DNA of 64,000 bases from Propionivibrio soli (GCF_025770765.1 NZ_JANZKY010000003.1:248001-312000); one strand, 5' to 3'. Shown: positions 47,654-56,425, counted from the first letter of the stretch. Numbers and translations are program-made. Notes: generated by a model not told the origin, from the sequence alone.

Positions 47654-48943
47654 CTAAAGCGCTGCCGCCTCGGCGCGGCGGTGCCTACGGAAATGCAACA
47701 CCGCCAGATACAGCGACGCCGCCTGCAGCGCCGCGCAAAAATAGAAGGGTGCGCCGATCCGCCAGTCGCCGCGCGGCAGGTGCGAAACCATCCCCAGGAG
47801 CGGTGCGCCCAAAGTCGGCGCCACCACCGCCATCAGACTGCTCAGCGAATTGACGGCGCCGAGCGTCTGGCCCTGACTGCGGCTGTCGGCCGCCGAGGAG
47901 ATCAGGCTTTGTACCGACGCGGCGACGGTCGTGCTCAGAATGTTGGCGACGACGATGACATACATCATCCAGCCGGCCGTTGCGGCACCCCACATTACGT
48001 TCGCCAGCATCGACGACACCAGTCCCATGACCGCCAGCCGTTGCGCGGAAAAAACCTTGAGCAGACGGCCCAGGAGAAAACCCTGGGCGATCACCGAAAC
48101 GATACCGACGATTGCCAGGGACCAGCCGTTTTCAAGCGGGCCCCAACCGAACTTGAAGGTGGTGTAGAGCACCCAGACGGTATACAGCACGAACTGCGCG
48201 AGCGTGCTGAAACCCACGACACCAACCAGCGGCCCGATGCCTTTCAGCTGGGCCAGCGCGCGCAAGGTCCGCAGCGGGTTGGTTGCGCTCCATCGGAAAG
48301 ATTTGCGCTGCGCCGCGCCAAGCGACTCGGGCAACACGAAATAGCCGTAGGTAAAGTTGACGACCGTCAGCACGCCAGCAACCAAAAATGGCAACTGAAG
48401 CTTGATCGCGCCGAGCAGTCCGCCCATCACCGGACCGATGATGAAGCCCAATCCCATCATCGCCCCGAGCAGGCCGAAACGCCGCGCTCGGTCTTCCGGC
48501 GCCGTGATGTCGGCCACATAAGCGTTGGCGATCGCCGCGTTGGTCTGCATCGCCCCGCTCACCACACGTACAGCCACGAGCGTCCAGATCGACGTGGCAA
48601 GCGCCGTTACGAAAAAGCTCAGCCCCAAACCGAGAAAACCGAGCAGGAGCAGGGGGCGACGACCGAAGTGGTCCGACAGCGCACCGAGCATCGGCGACGC
48701 CAGGAAGTTCGAGAACCCGAACGAAAAAGCCACGACGCCGTACCAATACGCCTGGTCGGCTTGCGACCCGGCAAAGCTGCCGACGAGCGCCGGCAGCACG
48801 GGAATGATCAGTCCGATAGCCACCATGTCAATCAACACCGTAAGCATGATGAACGGCATCGCCGCCTCGCGCGACCGCAATGATTCAAGCATCGGTATGC
48901 GCCCCTGTGGACTGATCAAACCAGAAGAGGAGGTCTCCGACAT
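47654..48943 (-). CDS. MFS exporter, TetA-like
   Basis: A 429-residue transporter with 12 helices of the drug:H+ antiporter-1 class. VLIDMVAIGLIIPVLPALVG in TM1 and the loop GALSDHFGRRPLLLLG (motif A) are the TetA/DHA1 hallmarks; GFIIGPVMGGLLG is the antiporter motif C region. The start ATG at 48943 lacks a clear SD; TTG at 48964 is an alternative. It is driven by a strong promoter overlapped by direct repeats, suggesting repressor control. The substrate is unknown. Confidence 0.88.
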   Translation of the reverse strand: MSETSSSGLISPQGRIPMLESLRSREAAMPFIMLTVLIDMVAIGLIIPVLPALVGSFAGSQADQAYWYGVVAFSFGFSNFLASPMLGALSDHFGRRPLLLLGFLGLGLSFFVTALATSIWTLVAVRVVSGAMQTNAAIANAYVADITAPEDRARRFGLLGAMMGLGFIIGPVMGGLLGAIKLQLPFLVAGVLTVVNFTYGYFVLPESLGAAQRKSFRWSATNPLRTLRALAQLKGIGPLVGVVGFSTLAQFVLYTVWVLYTTFKFGWGPLENGWSLAIVGIVSVIAQGFLLGRLLKVFSAQRLAVMGLVSSMLANVMWGAATAGWMMYVIVVANILSTTVAASVQSLISSAADSRSQGQTLGAVNSLSSLMAVVAPTLGAPLLGMVSHLPRGDWRIGAPFYFCAALQAASLYLAVLHFRRHRRAEAAAL

Positions 48944-49005
48944 ATGCAATTCGGGACGGTACAATCATGCTAATTCGCTTTTTCTTGGTGTTCGGGGAAG
49001 CGCTT

Positions 49006-49034
49006 ATTATATCCGGGTAAAATTAATTTGCAAA
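49006..49034 (-). promoter_or_regulatory. Sigma-70 promoter of the MFS exporter gene
   Basis: On the minus strand TTTGCA (49029-49034) and a consensus TATAAT (49006-49011) are separated by exactly 17 bp, about 63 bp upstream of the exporter start. The region is markedly AT-rich. Confidence 0.75.
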
Positions 49035-49053
49035 TAAAACCCGGGTAAAATTA
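49013..49053. repeat. Two 13-bp direct repeats over the exporter promoter
   Basis: CCGGGTAAAATTA occurs at 49013-49025, inside the promoter spacer, and at 49041-49053, just upstream of the -35 element, 28 bp apart. Placement on the same DNA face, with one copy inside the spacer, suggests repressor sites. No repressor gene is adjacent. Confidence 0.65.
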
Positions 49054-49181
49054 TCGGAGCTTTCTTGGCGCATCTCCATGTGCTCGGGCAGCGCCCGGAT
49101 TTTCCGGTATCATTTTGTTCGCTATGCGCCTGGTATTTAGAACGAGCGACAATACACAATCAAAACTTACAATGATCCGTC

Positions 49182-49616
49182 ATGCCGAAAATCAACCCAT
49201 ATTCCCCACCGACCGCTGACGTTGAAGATCGCCTTCTTGATGCCGAGCATATTGACGACTTGCCGGTATCGGAGGTTTGGAAGAAGAAGTTCAAAGCTAT
49301 GCGAAAGGCCGGCGGCCCTGGGATGAAGAACCTTAATTCTTTGTCCAAGGCCGAGCGCAAGGACCTCGGCTCGTTCAATGTCGTCGCGTTCCTTTTTGGT
49401 CCCCTTTACTACATGGCAAAAGGAATGTGGCGGCGAGGCATCTTGCTGTTCGCCGTCTGTGTCGCTGCGGTCATTGTGATCGATATCGCCCTTGGCTTGA
49501 TCGGCCTGGAAAATTTTGGAAAGGCGCTTGGGTACGGCGTTGCTGGGGTTTTTGCTGTACGCGCTAACGCCGACTATTACAAGAAGATGGTTCTGGGCGA
49601 TAACGGATGGTGGTGA
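49182..49616 (+). CDS. DUF2628-like membrane protein
   Basis: A 144-residue protein. A hydrophilic N-terminal half (PYSPPTADVED, VWKKKFKAM) leads to SFNVVAFLFGPLYYMAKGMWRRGILLFAVCVAAVIVIDIAL, the DUF2628 pattern of an aromatic-Gly-Pro turn between helices, and a last ANADYYKKMV segment. The function of this family is unknown. A start at 49182 has little SD. The downstream small membrane gene follows on the same strand 19 bp later. Confidence 0.7.
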   Translation: MPKINPYSPPTADVEDRLLDAEHIDDLPVSEVWKKKFKAMRKAGGPGMKNLNSLSKAERKDLGSFNVVAFLFGPLYYMAKGMWRRGILLFAVCVAAVIVIDIALGLIGLENFGKALGYGVAGVFAVRANADYYKKMVLGDNGWW

Positions 49617-49635
49617 TTCTGCGGACGACTCGTAT

Positions 49636-50073
49636 ATGGGACAGCGCCTCAGGATAGGGAATGTCGTTCTCGAAGTATCGGCGAATTCGCTGACCGAACT
49701 CTCAGAAACTCCGACGAACAGAGAGCTGAAGGCCGAAAAGCCGGACATGCCGGAGCCCCTCGAAGAAACGGCCTATATCTACCGCCCGAACGATCCGTTC
49801 CGTGCCCCGATCGACGAAGCTCGAGCGATTGGAAGTATCTCCGCGACGCACAAGCCTTGGGTCAAGCGAAGCTGGTTTGTGTTATTCATCATTGGCCCCC
49901 TCGTCTATGCCGAACTCTCGGCCCTGGCAGAGTCACTCAATGACGAAACGGGCCAACCGTGGATGTGGTTTCTGGGGCGAAACCTCTTGATCCTGCCCAT
50001 TTGGTTTCTGTTGTATTCGATTTGGAGAAACCGGGTACGCGGCTCATCAAAAGCGCAGAGAGAAGAAAAGTAG
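49636..50073 (+). CDS. Small membrane protein, unknown
   Basis: A 145-residue protein with a hydrophilic first half (about 1-80, including NVVLEVSANSLTELSETPTNRELKAEKPDMPEP) and two hydrophobic segments (SWFVLFIIGPLVYAELSALA and FLGRNLLILPIWFLLYSIW), ending in a basic tail. I do not recognise a family. The start is uncertain because no SD precedes 49636 and the frame is open further upstream. It may form an operon with the DUF2628-like gene. Confidence 0.5.
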   Translation: MGQRLRIGNVVLEVSANSLTELSETPTNRELKAEKPDMPEPLEETAYIYRPNDPFRAPIDEARAIGSISATHKPWVKRSWFVLFIIGPLVYAELSALAESLNDETGQPWMWFLGRNLLILPIWFLLYSIWRNRVRGSSKAQREEK

Positions 50074-50397
50074 CGGAACGTGAAACGTGGGCGGTCTCTG
50101 GGCAATGACAATCGCGGCAGGGTAAATGTTCGAGCCTCAGTGTACCGAGGTCGGCTGGGTGGGAATCGATTCCCGCGGCGATACACTTGGCGTGTGAATT
50201 GGCTCTCTAGCTGGATGTCTGTGTATCCGCCAGCACTACTAGAGAAGCCTCGTATCTTCTTTTAATTCGTAACCGGCACGGCGCAACGCATTCGTCCGGC
50301 TGTAAGGAGTGCCGCTTCTGAACGGCGATTGGATCAATCGACGAGGCGGATTTGTTGCTGAACCCGCCACGCCTCCGGCATGCCAACCGGGGATCAT
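50074..50397. other. Intergenic stretch with a 14-bp palindrome
   Basis: No gene is supported in these 324 bp. A perfect palindrome GGGAATCGATTCCC lies at 50161-50174, and a GGCGG/CCGCC stem lies near 50343-50371. Neither has a T tract. The stretch separates the small membrane protein gene from the convergent LysR gene. Confidence 0.45.
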
Positions 50398-51300
50398 TCA
50401 CTGGTCCCAATAAGGTACTGAACCAAATTGTTCGACGAAGAAGTCGATAAAAACCCGCACCTTGCTTGGCAGGTGGCGTGTGGGTAGGTAGAGCGCGTAC
50501 ACGTGGCGATCGACGGGAACATAATCGGAGAGAACGGCTTGCAGCTTGCCGCTCTGCAAGTCTTTGCCGATGATGAAGGTCGGCAGCAGGGCGATGCCCA
50601 GACCGCCGAGAACGGCCTGCGATAGCGCTTCGTCATCGTCAACATGCAGGGGGCCGGTGATCGGGACCGATTGTTCTCCATCGGGACCGACGAACCGCCA
50701 GCGGCCGACTTCGCCCGATCGTGTGTAGTCCAGGCAAACATGTTGGCTGAGGTCGGCGGGGGTTTGCGGAACGCCGTACCGGGCAAAATAATCGGGCGTC
50801 GCGCAGACCCGCCGGCGAACCGGCGCCAACGTTCGGGCAACCCAGTTGTTTGGCGGATCGCTCATGACGCGTATCAGAACGTCATAACCTTCTTCTGCCA
50901 GATCGACCCAGCGGTCGGTGATCGTCAGGTCGATCTTGAGATCCGGATAGCGCGGCAGGAAGTCCGCTAGCGCGGGAGCGACGTGCAGCGTGCCGAACGC
51001 GACCGAGGCGCTTACGCGCAACACCCCTCGGGGCTCCGAACTGAGGCTGGCGACGAGGCGCTCCCCTTGTTCCGCTTCCTCGAGCATGCGGCTGCAATGG
51101 TCCGCCACCATCGATCCGATCTCCGTAAGGCTCAAGTGCCGCGTGGTTCGATTGATCAACCGCGCACCGAGACTCTTTTCGAGCTTGGCCACGGCTTTGC
51201 TGACGGCAGAACGGGACGAGTTCATCCGGCGCGCCGCCTCGGCAAAGCTGCCGGCCTCGACCACGCGTGCAAAAACGGCCATCAGATTGAGATCGAGCAT
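50398..51300 (-). CDS. LysR-family regulator
   Basis: A 300-residue LysR protein of the CrgA/DmlR-like branch. The N-terminal winged helix (LMAVFARVVEAGSFAEAARRMNSSRSAVSKAVAKLEKSLGARLINRTTRHLSLTE in several short blocks) is followed by an effector domain from about residue 90 containing ITDRWVDLAEEGYDVLIRV and GLGIALLPTFI. The divergent neighbour is a small winged-helix-like gene about 220 bp away; whether that is its target is unknown. Confidence 0.88.
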   Translation of the reverse strand: MLDLNLMAVFARVVEAGSFAEAARRMNSSRSAVSKAVAKLEKSLGARLINRTTRHLSLTEIGSMVADHCSRMLEEAEQGERLVASLSSEPRGVLRVSASVAFGTLHVAPALADFLPRYPDLKIDLTITDRWVDLAEEGYDVLIRVMSDPPNNWVARTLAPVRRRVCATPDYFARYGVPQTPADLSQHVCLDYTRSGEVGRWRFVGPDGEQSVPITGPLHVDDDEALSQAVLGGLGIALLPTFIIGKDLQSGKLQAVLSDYVPVDRHVYALYLPTRHLPSKVRVFIDFFVEQFGSVPYWDQ

Positions 51301-51519
51301 AGTCGTGCTTTCTGGTACTGATTGTTTCCGTTTGGGACGCAGTGAGGTGCGAAATTCTGACCTTATTCTCCCGCGCGGTCTTGGCTAAGATACTTGCAAG
51401 CGAGTCGGCGGCGGCTCGTTTGAGAGGCATGCGTCGATATCGGGCTTGTTCCGGGAACTAACGAGTGAGCCATCGATTGTCGTCTTACGAGAAACTATTC
51501 TACCGAGCAGCGAGGAACC

Positions 51520-51729
51520 ATGTCAGCGATTACCAAACAGTCGATCTTGCGCGTGCTGCGCGACAAGGCCTGCCTGGATCTGCGCCGTTTGTCGCGCTTG
51601 CTTGGCGTTCGTCCTCAAGATGAGGCGCTTTCCAGAAGCCTTCGCGATTTGCTGCGCAAGGGCAGCATTCACCGAGTCGGGGGTTCCGGGCGGCGGACGG
51701 CTTTCGTCATCACCTCGTTTGAGCACTGA
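51520..51729 (+). CDS. Small winged-helix-like protein
   Basis: A 69-residue basic protein (SAITKQSILRVLRDKACLDLRRLSRLL, then LRDLLRKGSIHRVGGSGRRTAF). The helix-helix-helix-hairpin order looks like a minimal winged helix with two DNA-facing arginine clusters. A GAGGAA SD precedes the ATG, and an Rnk-like gene begins 19 bp after its stop with its own strong SD, so they are likely co-transcribed and share the terminator at 52.3 kb. Family unknown. Confidence 0.6.
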   Translation: MSAITKQSILRVLRDKACLDLRRLSRLLGVRPQDEALSRSLRDLLRKGSIHRVGGSGRRTAFVITSFEH

Positions 51730-51748
51730 GTGGAATGGAGGAAAGATA

Positions 51749-52183
51749 ATGCAGCGAATGGTCCCGAACAAATTGCTGACCTGTGTTTCAGCCCTCGACA
51801 AGAGTCGGCTGGAAGCCTTGATCGAACGGGAGTTTGCCGACCGCGCGCTGAGTTCTTCGGCCATCAAGGTTCTCCACCGCTTGCGTACGGCCGATTTGGT
51901 CGTCCAACCGGACGATGTTCCGCGCGACCTCGTGACGATGAACTCCACCGTCAGGCTCGTCGATCCGATCGGCTGCGAAGAATGGGAACTAACGCTGGTC
52001 TATCCGGAGGAGCACGATCCCGAGGAAAACTGCTGGTCCATCCTGAGCACGGTCGGCGCAGAAGTATTCGGCCACAGGATTTATCAGCCTACGCGCGCCA
52101 AACGCCCGGACTCGGAGTCGGCGAGTTGGGTCGTTGCGGACATCCCGTTTCAGCCGGAAGCGCGTAACTGGATGACGATGTAG
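51749..52183 (+). CDS. Rnk-like protein with GreA/GreB C-terminal domain
   Basis: A 144-residue protein. The N-terminal part (about 1-60) is a short helical hairpin, and the C-terminal part is the GreA/GreB fold: VTMNSTVRLVDPIGCEEWELTLVYPEE, then ILSTVGAEVFGHRI. This is the layout of Rnk, which binds RNA polymerase through the secondary channel region without the long coiled coil of GreA. The C-terminal extension (RAKRPDSESASWVVADIPFQPEARNW) is longer than usual. The GGAGG SD at 51738 supports this start. Confidence 0.8.
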   Translation: MQRMVPNKLLTCVSALDKSRLEALIEREFADRALSSSAIKVLHRLRTADLVVQPDDVPRDLVTMNSTVRLVDPIGCEEWELTLVYPEEHDPEENCWSILSTVGAEVFGHRIYQPTRAKRPDSESASWVVADIPFQPEARNWMTM

Positions 52184-52273
52184 TACGGCGTCGCGCATGG
52201 GGGCGTGCGAGTCGTCCGATAAAGCAGTCGTGGGTCGAGGGCAGGGGAAGAAGGAGAGGGCGTTGCGGAAAGT

Positions 52274-52318
52274 TCGGCTCTGTTACCCGACGGGTGCAGA
52301 GCCGATCGCCCTTTTTTT
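52274..52318 (+). terminator. Strong intrinsic terminator after the Rnk-like gene
   Basis: TCGGCTCTG (52274-52282) pairs with CAGAGCCGA (52297-52305) with an inner ACCCG/CGGGT stem; an outer AGGGCG/CGCCCT pair extends it, followed by seven T. Best terminator in this part of the window. Confidence 0.9.
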
Positions 52319-52348
52319 CTAGCCCACCACCAGCACCTGTTCGCCCCG

Positions 52349-52960
52349 TTAATTTCCTCCAACGATGCTCATGCGCACGAGGTCGGCCACGCTTTCGACA
52401 CGCAGCTTCGTCATCATGCGTGCTTTGTGTACTTCGACCGTGCGGGCGCTGATACCCAATTCATCGGCGATTTCCCGATTGTGCAGCCCGCCGACGACGA
52501 GCTTCATGACTTCTTGCTCGCGCGGCGTCAGTTGGGCCAGCAGTCGATCAAATTGAGTGCGCTGGCTTTCTTTTTCCAGGGAGACGGTTTGGCGGGAGAA
52601 GGCGTCATTGATCGCCTTCATCAGCTTGCCGTGGTCGAGCGGCTTTTCGAGGAAATCCACGGCATTGGCGCGAAATGCCTTGCGCGCGGAGTCCACGTCG
52701 CCATGCGCCGTCATCACGATAGCGGGCATCGAGCAGTGACGATCGAGCAGCCGTTGCTGCAGTTCCAGCCCGTTCATGCCCGGCATGCGGATATCGATCA
52801 GCAGGCAGCCGCGCCAATCGGCGGAGTAGGCTTTGAGAAAGCTCTCCGCGTCGGCAAACAAGGCCACGCTGTGCCCCTGTAAACCCAGCAAAAGCGCGAG
52901 CGCGTCGCGCACCGCCTGATCGTCTTCAATGATGAAAACGGTATAACGGTTAGCTTCCAT
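52349..52960 (-). CDS. FixJ-family response regulator
   Basis: A 203-residue regulator. The receiver domain has acidic residues 12-14 (IIEDD) and the phosphoacceptor Asp56 in LLIDIRMPG, with Thr in VMTAHG and the Lys in FLEKP. The C-terminal LuxR/FixJ helix-turn-helix is LTPREQEVMKLVVGGLHNREIADELGISARTVEVHKARMM. The start at 52960 follows AGAAGGAA and overlaps the kinase stop by 11 bp, so the pair is translationally coupled. It likely acts on the divergent antiporter unit. Confidence 0.93.
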   Translation of the reverse strand: MEANRYTVFIIEDDQAVRDALALLLGLQGHSVALFADAESFLKAYSADWRGCLLIDIRMPGMNGLELQQRLLDRHCSMPAIVMTAHGDVDSARKAFRANAVDFLEKPLDHGKLMKAINDAFSRQTVSLEKESQRTQFDRLLAQLTPREQEVMKLVVGGLHNREIADELGISARTVEVHKARMMTKLRVESVADLVRMSIVGGN

Positions 52961-54581
52961 CGAACGTGATTCCTTCTGTCGGCAGTACCAGCCTGAAGAG
53001 GCCATGATCGGCCACGTCGGCCCAGAGGTGGCCGCCGTGCGCCTCGACGATGGCGCGGCTGATCACCAGTCCAAGCCCGAGCCCGTTGGCCTTCGAGGAC
53101 TGAAACGCTTCGAACGCTCGGGTGGCGGCGGCTCCGGAAAGCCCTGGGCCGCTGTCTTCGACGCGAATGCAAATCCATCCTCCGGCTTCGGGATGGGCTG
53201 AAACCTGCACGCGACGATTGCTCGGATCTTGGGCGGCAACTGCTTCAAAAGCGTTGGAGAGAAGGTTGCGCAAAACGACCTCGATCTGCAGGCGATCGAC
53301 GAACAGAGCAACCGGTGCGCCCGGGGCGACGCTCAATTCGATACCCTGCTGCGATGCCTTCTTTTCAAATGGCGACGCTACGGAAGCAAGCAATTCGTTG
53401 AGCGGTATCGATTCGAGCCGGGTGGCCCCCGTCCGGAAAAAGTCGCGCAAGCGGCGCACGACGTCCGCCGCGCGAAACGACTCGGCGATCATCCGACGAA
53501 TGGCCTCCCGCAGTCGTTCGCCCGTCTCGCCTCGTTCAAGCAATTGCTCGCAAGCGGTGCCGTAGGCCGATAAGGCGGTCAGCGGCTGATTGAGTTCGTG
53601 GGCCAAGGCCCCGGCCATTTCGCCTGCGGCGGCGAGCCGAAGCGTTTGGCGGAGTTCCGCGCTGACCCGTTGTTTGTCGTCGACCACAATGCCGATGAAG
53701 AAACCGAACAATGCCAATGCGGCCGCCAAAGCCTGGATCTCAAGAACGGTAACCGCAGTGAACCCCATCAGTTGGACTGAGCCAATGATACCAAGCTGAA
53801 CGATCGCGGCGCTCAGCACGGCGCCCGCCAGGCCTTGTCTTGCGGCGGCCCAGACGACCGGCAGAAACAGCACATAGAAATACTTGAAATCGGCACCCGC
53901 TCCGATACCGAATGCGACCCATAGCGTAAAAGCGGTCGCGGCCAGATAGCCGACCGATTCCCATGTCAAAACCATTGCTCTCAGATGAGCGCGCCCGCTT
54001 TCGTCGAGCAGCATCCAGAACAACGGCATCGACACCAGCGCCCCGACGCAATCGCCGATCCAGTAGCGGACAATCGACGTCTGAACGGCGCCCTCGGGGA
54101 TGAGGCTGCCCAGTGACAACAAGGTCACGTACGCGACGCTGTTCAGCAACGTGCCCAAGGTGATGATCCCCGTCCATTCGAGCAAGCCGCGCCGGTCGCT
54201 GAAGATTCCGCTGGTGGCGAGACGGTGACGCAAGGCTTCTGCGATCGCCCAGTAGCCCACAGCAAGCAAAAGGGCCAGGGCCGTCGATACGAGCAGTGAT
54301 ATGGGGAGGTTTCTTACCCACGCATCGGCCAGAAAGATAGCCAACGCCAGCGGCGGGATGGCCTTTCTGCCAAAGCGGAGCAGGAACAGCAGACCAAAGG
54401 CAGGCGCGGGATTCCAGACCGTGATGTTCAAGCCGTACAGAGGATGGATATAGCTCGCCCAGTCGAAAAGGACGTAGCCCAAAACCAGTGTGAGTACATC
54501 GTGCCAGCGGAGGCGCTGGATCGGAAACATCGACGTCACCGGCTCTTTCCGTTTGTTTGAGTAAGTATTCTGCTTCGCCAT
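52950..54581 (-). CDS. MASE1-containing sensor histidine kinase
   Basis: A 543-residue membrane kinase. About eight hydrophobic segments (residues 27-305) form a MASE1 sensor (LYGLNITVWNPAPAFGLLFLLRFGRKAIP, YWIGDCVGALVSMPLFW). HisKA follows with the phosphoacceptor His328 in ALAHELNQPLTAL, then HATPase_c with LRNLLSNAFEA, VEDSGPGLS and GLGLGLVISR. FixL/TtrS-like kinases share this H-box. The signal is unknown. The gene faces an antiporter-USP operon 196 bp away. Confidence 0.93.
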   Translation of the reverse strand: MAKQNTYSNKRKEPVTSMFPIQRLRWHDVLTLVLGYVLFDWASYIHPLYGLNITVWNPAPAFGLLFLLRFGRKAIPPLALAIFLADAWVRNLPISLLVSTALALLLAVGYWAIAEALRHRLATSGIFSDRRGLLEWTGIITLGTLLNSVAYVTLLSLGSLIPEGAVQTSIVRYWIGDCVGALVSMPLFWMLLDESGRAHLRAMVLTWESVGYLAATAFTLWVAFGIGAGADFKYFYVLFLPVVWAAARQGLAGAVLSAAIVQLGIIGSVQLMGFTAVTVLEIQALAAALALFGFFIGIVVDDKQRVSAELRQTLRLAAAGEMAGALAHELNQPLTALSAYGTACEQLLERGETGERLREAIRRMIAESFRAADVVRRLRDFFRTGATRLESIPLNELLASVASPFEKKASQQGIELSVAPGAPVALFVDRLQIEVVLRNLLSNAFEAVAAQDPSNRRVQVSAHPEAGGWICIRVEDSGPGLSGAAATRAFEAFQSSKANGLGLGLVISRAIVEAHGGHLWADVADHGLFRLVLPTEGITFDGS

Positions 54582-54730
54582 CGCGGATTCCGTAATTGGA
54601 GAAAGCCCGTAAGGGTTTCCCGTATTTTTGCATCAAACAGCGGTGCCATGAGCCGCCGCGTCACGCTGTCGCCGCGCGCCCGCGTACAGGTTTCTCGTAC
54701 GTGCAGTCCCGAATTTTCAAGCGGTTTGGC

Positions 54731-54757
54731 GAGACCTAGGATAGGTCTCGTCCTATC
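54731..54757. promoter_or_regulatory. Two overlapping perfect inverted repeats before the antiporter
   Basis: GAGACCT-n5-AGGTCTC occupies 54731-54749 and GATAGG-n6-CCTATC occupies 54740-54757. They share ten bases, so as RNA or cruciform structures they would be mutually exclusive; as protein sites they would compete. They lie 21 bp before the first ATG of the antiporter. Confidence 0.7.
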
Positions 54758-54777
54758 ACAGAGGCTGCAACGTCCAG

Positions 54778-56049
54778 ATGGAATCCGTCATGCCGACTTC
54801 CCCCGAGCTTGTTGCGGCGATCGTTTTCGGCATCGCTGTTCTCCATACCTTCTCGACGAAGATCTTCGCCCGCCTTGCCGAGATTCAGCCTCGGCACGCC
54901 GGGCTCTGGCATCTTTTCGGTGAAGTGGAAGTCGTGTTCGGCTTCTGGGCTTTCGTCCTTATGGCGGCGCTGCTTGCCTTGTCTGGCAGGGAGGCTACCG
55001 TAAATTACCTTGACGAGCGCAGCTTCACCGAGCCGTTGTTCGTCCTCGTCATAATGGTCATCGCGGCGAGTCGCCCCATTCTCCAGGGCGCCGCAGGAGT
55101 CGTAAGGGTCACAGCCGCATGGATTCCGATACCGACGGCACAAGCGGTCTACTTTCTCTGCCTGTCGTTTGTTCCGCTCCTCGGCTCCTTCATCACCGAG
55201 CCGGCGGCGATGACGCTTGCCGCCATCCTCTTGCGCGATGCCTACTTCACCAATCGCTTGAGCGAGCGCTTGCAGTACATGACCATCGGTGTGCTGTTCG
55301 TCAACGTCTCGATCGGCGGAACCCTCACTCACTTTGCAGCGCCTCCCGTACTCATGGTCGCCGCGAAATGGCAATGGGATACCGCCTACATGTTTGCGCA
55401 CTTCGGGTGGAAGTCGGCCACAGCGGTCCTCTTCAACGCCGCGGTGCTTACTTGGTTCTTCCGTCGCGAGCTCGTTGCCAAGGCCATCATCAAGACAAGC
55501 GCCGAGAGCAGGAAAAGCGTTCCCGGCATCGTTACCGCCGTTCATCTCGCCTTCCTGATCGGCGTCGTCGCCTTTGCCCATCACCCGGTCGTGTTCATGG
55601 GGCTGTTCCTGTTCTTCATCGGATTTACCGAAGCTTACAAGCGCCACCAGGACCGCCTCTTTCTCCGCGAAGGCCTGATGGTCGCCTTTTTCCTCGCCGG
55701 CCTGGTGACGTTGGGAGGCTTGCAGCAATGGTGGTTGCAGGCGGTGCTCGACGACGTGAACAGCACAGCGCTCTACTACATCGCCACGGCATTGACAGCG
55801 ATTACCGACAACGCGGCCTTGACCTACCTCGGTTCGCTCGTTCCCGAGGTGACCGAAGATTTCAAGTATGCCCTGGTAGCCGGCGCGGTCACGGGGGGAG
55901 GCCTGACCGTCATCGCCAATGCCCCGAATCCCGCCGGTTTCGCCATTCTCAAGGGCTACTTCCGCGACGAGGCGATCAGCCCCGCAAAACTGTTCCTGGC
56001 CGCGCTATTGCCCACGTGCGTTGCCATCCTGGCTTTCCAATGGCTATGA
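54778..56049 (+). CDS. Putative Na+/H+ antiporter (PF07399-like)
   Basis: A 423-residue inner-membrane protein with about 11 helices. The pattern FIAVLHTFSTK-like N terminus (actual ELVAAIVFGIAVLHTFSTKIF), SFITEPAAMTLAAILLRD, NVSIGGTLTHFAAPPVLMVA and ALTAITDNAALTYLGSLVP match the uncharacterised Na_H_antiport_3 group. An alternative ATG at 54790 has a closer SD (GGAA). The TGA overlaps the next ATG. The regulator pair on the other side suggests a sensed stress, such as ionic or pH, but this is inference. Confidence 0.8.
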   Translation: MESVMPTSPELVAAIVFGIAVLHTFSTKIFARLAEIQPRHAGLWHLFGEVEVVFGFWAFVLMAALLALSGREATVNYLDERSFTEPLFVLVIMVIAASRPILQGAAGVVRVTAAWIPIPTAQAVYFLCLSFVPLLGSFITEPAAMTLAAILLRDAYFTNRLSERLQYMTIGVLFVNVSIGGTLTHFAAPPVLMVAAKWQWDTAYMFAHFGWKSATAVLFNAAVLTWFFRRELVAKAIIKTSAESRKSVPGIVTAVHLAFLIGVVAFAHHPVVFMGLFLFFIGFTEAYKRHQDRLFLREGLMVAFFLAGLVTLGGLQQWWLQAVLDDVNSTALYYIATALTAITDNAALTYLGSLVPEVTEDFKYALVAGAVTGGGLTVIANAPNPAGFAILKGYFRDEAISPAKLFLAALLPTCVAILAFQWL

Positions 56050-56414
56050 GCGCAAAACAGCTCACGGCGCGGAAAGACAATCTCAAGGTGATTGTCCTTT
56101 CCTGGGTGTACCCGGCATTGCGACAACTGCCGTTGTCGGATTGGGACGCCGCCCTGCGCAACGCCAAGGACACCGAATCCGACTCGTTCGAGAGGTGGTG
56201 GGCCATTGCCGGGTTGGGGCTGATTACCTACTTGTTGGCCTTCGACGGAAATCAGACGGCGGATTCGTCACTGCCTGCCCGCTATCTCGCCCAGTTTCTG
56301 ATGGCCGTTCCACTGATCGTCGTGGTCATGGGGCCGGCTCACGTGCGCCGAGTACGGCGCGGATTGAACAAAGAAATCGAACGACGGCGTTCTGCCGAAC
56401 GCTTCGAGCTTTAA
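56046..56414 (+). CDS. Small membrane protein in the antiporter operon
   Basis: A 122-residue protein. The N-terminal half is amphipathic (WVYPALRQLPLSDWDAALRNAKDTESDSFERW), followed by two hydrophobic helices (WWAIAGLGLITYLLAFDG, YLAQFLMAVPLIVVVMGPAHV) and a very basic tail (RRVRRGLNKEIERRRSAER). The start overlaps the antiporter stop (ATGA). I do not recognise a family; a subunit or modulator of the antiporter is plausible. Confidence 0.65.
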   Translation: MSAKQLTARKDNLKVIVLSWVYPALRQLPLSDWDAALRNAKDTESDSFERWWAIAGLGLITYLLAFDGNQTADSSLPARYLAQFLMAVPLIVVVMGPAHVRRVRRGLNKEIERRRSAERFEL

Positions 56415-56425
56415 GGAGGGCAATC

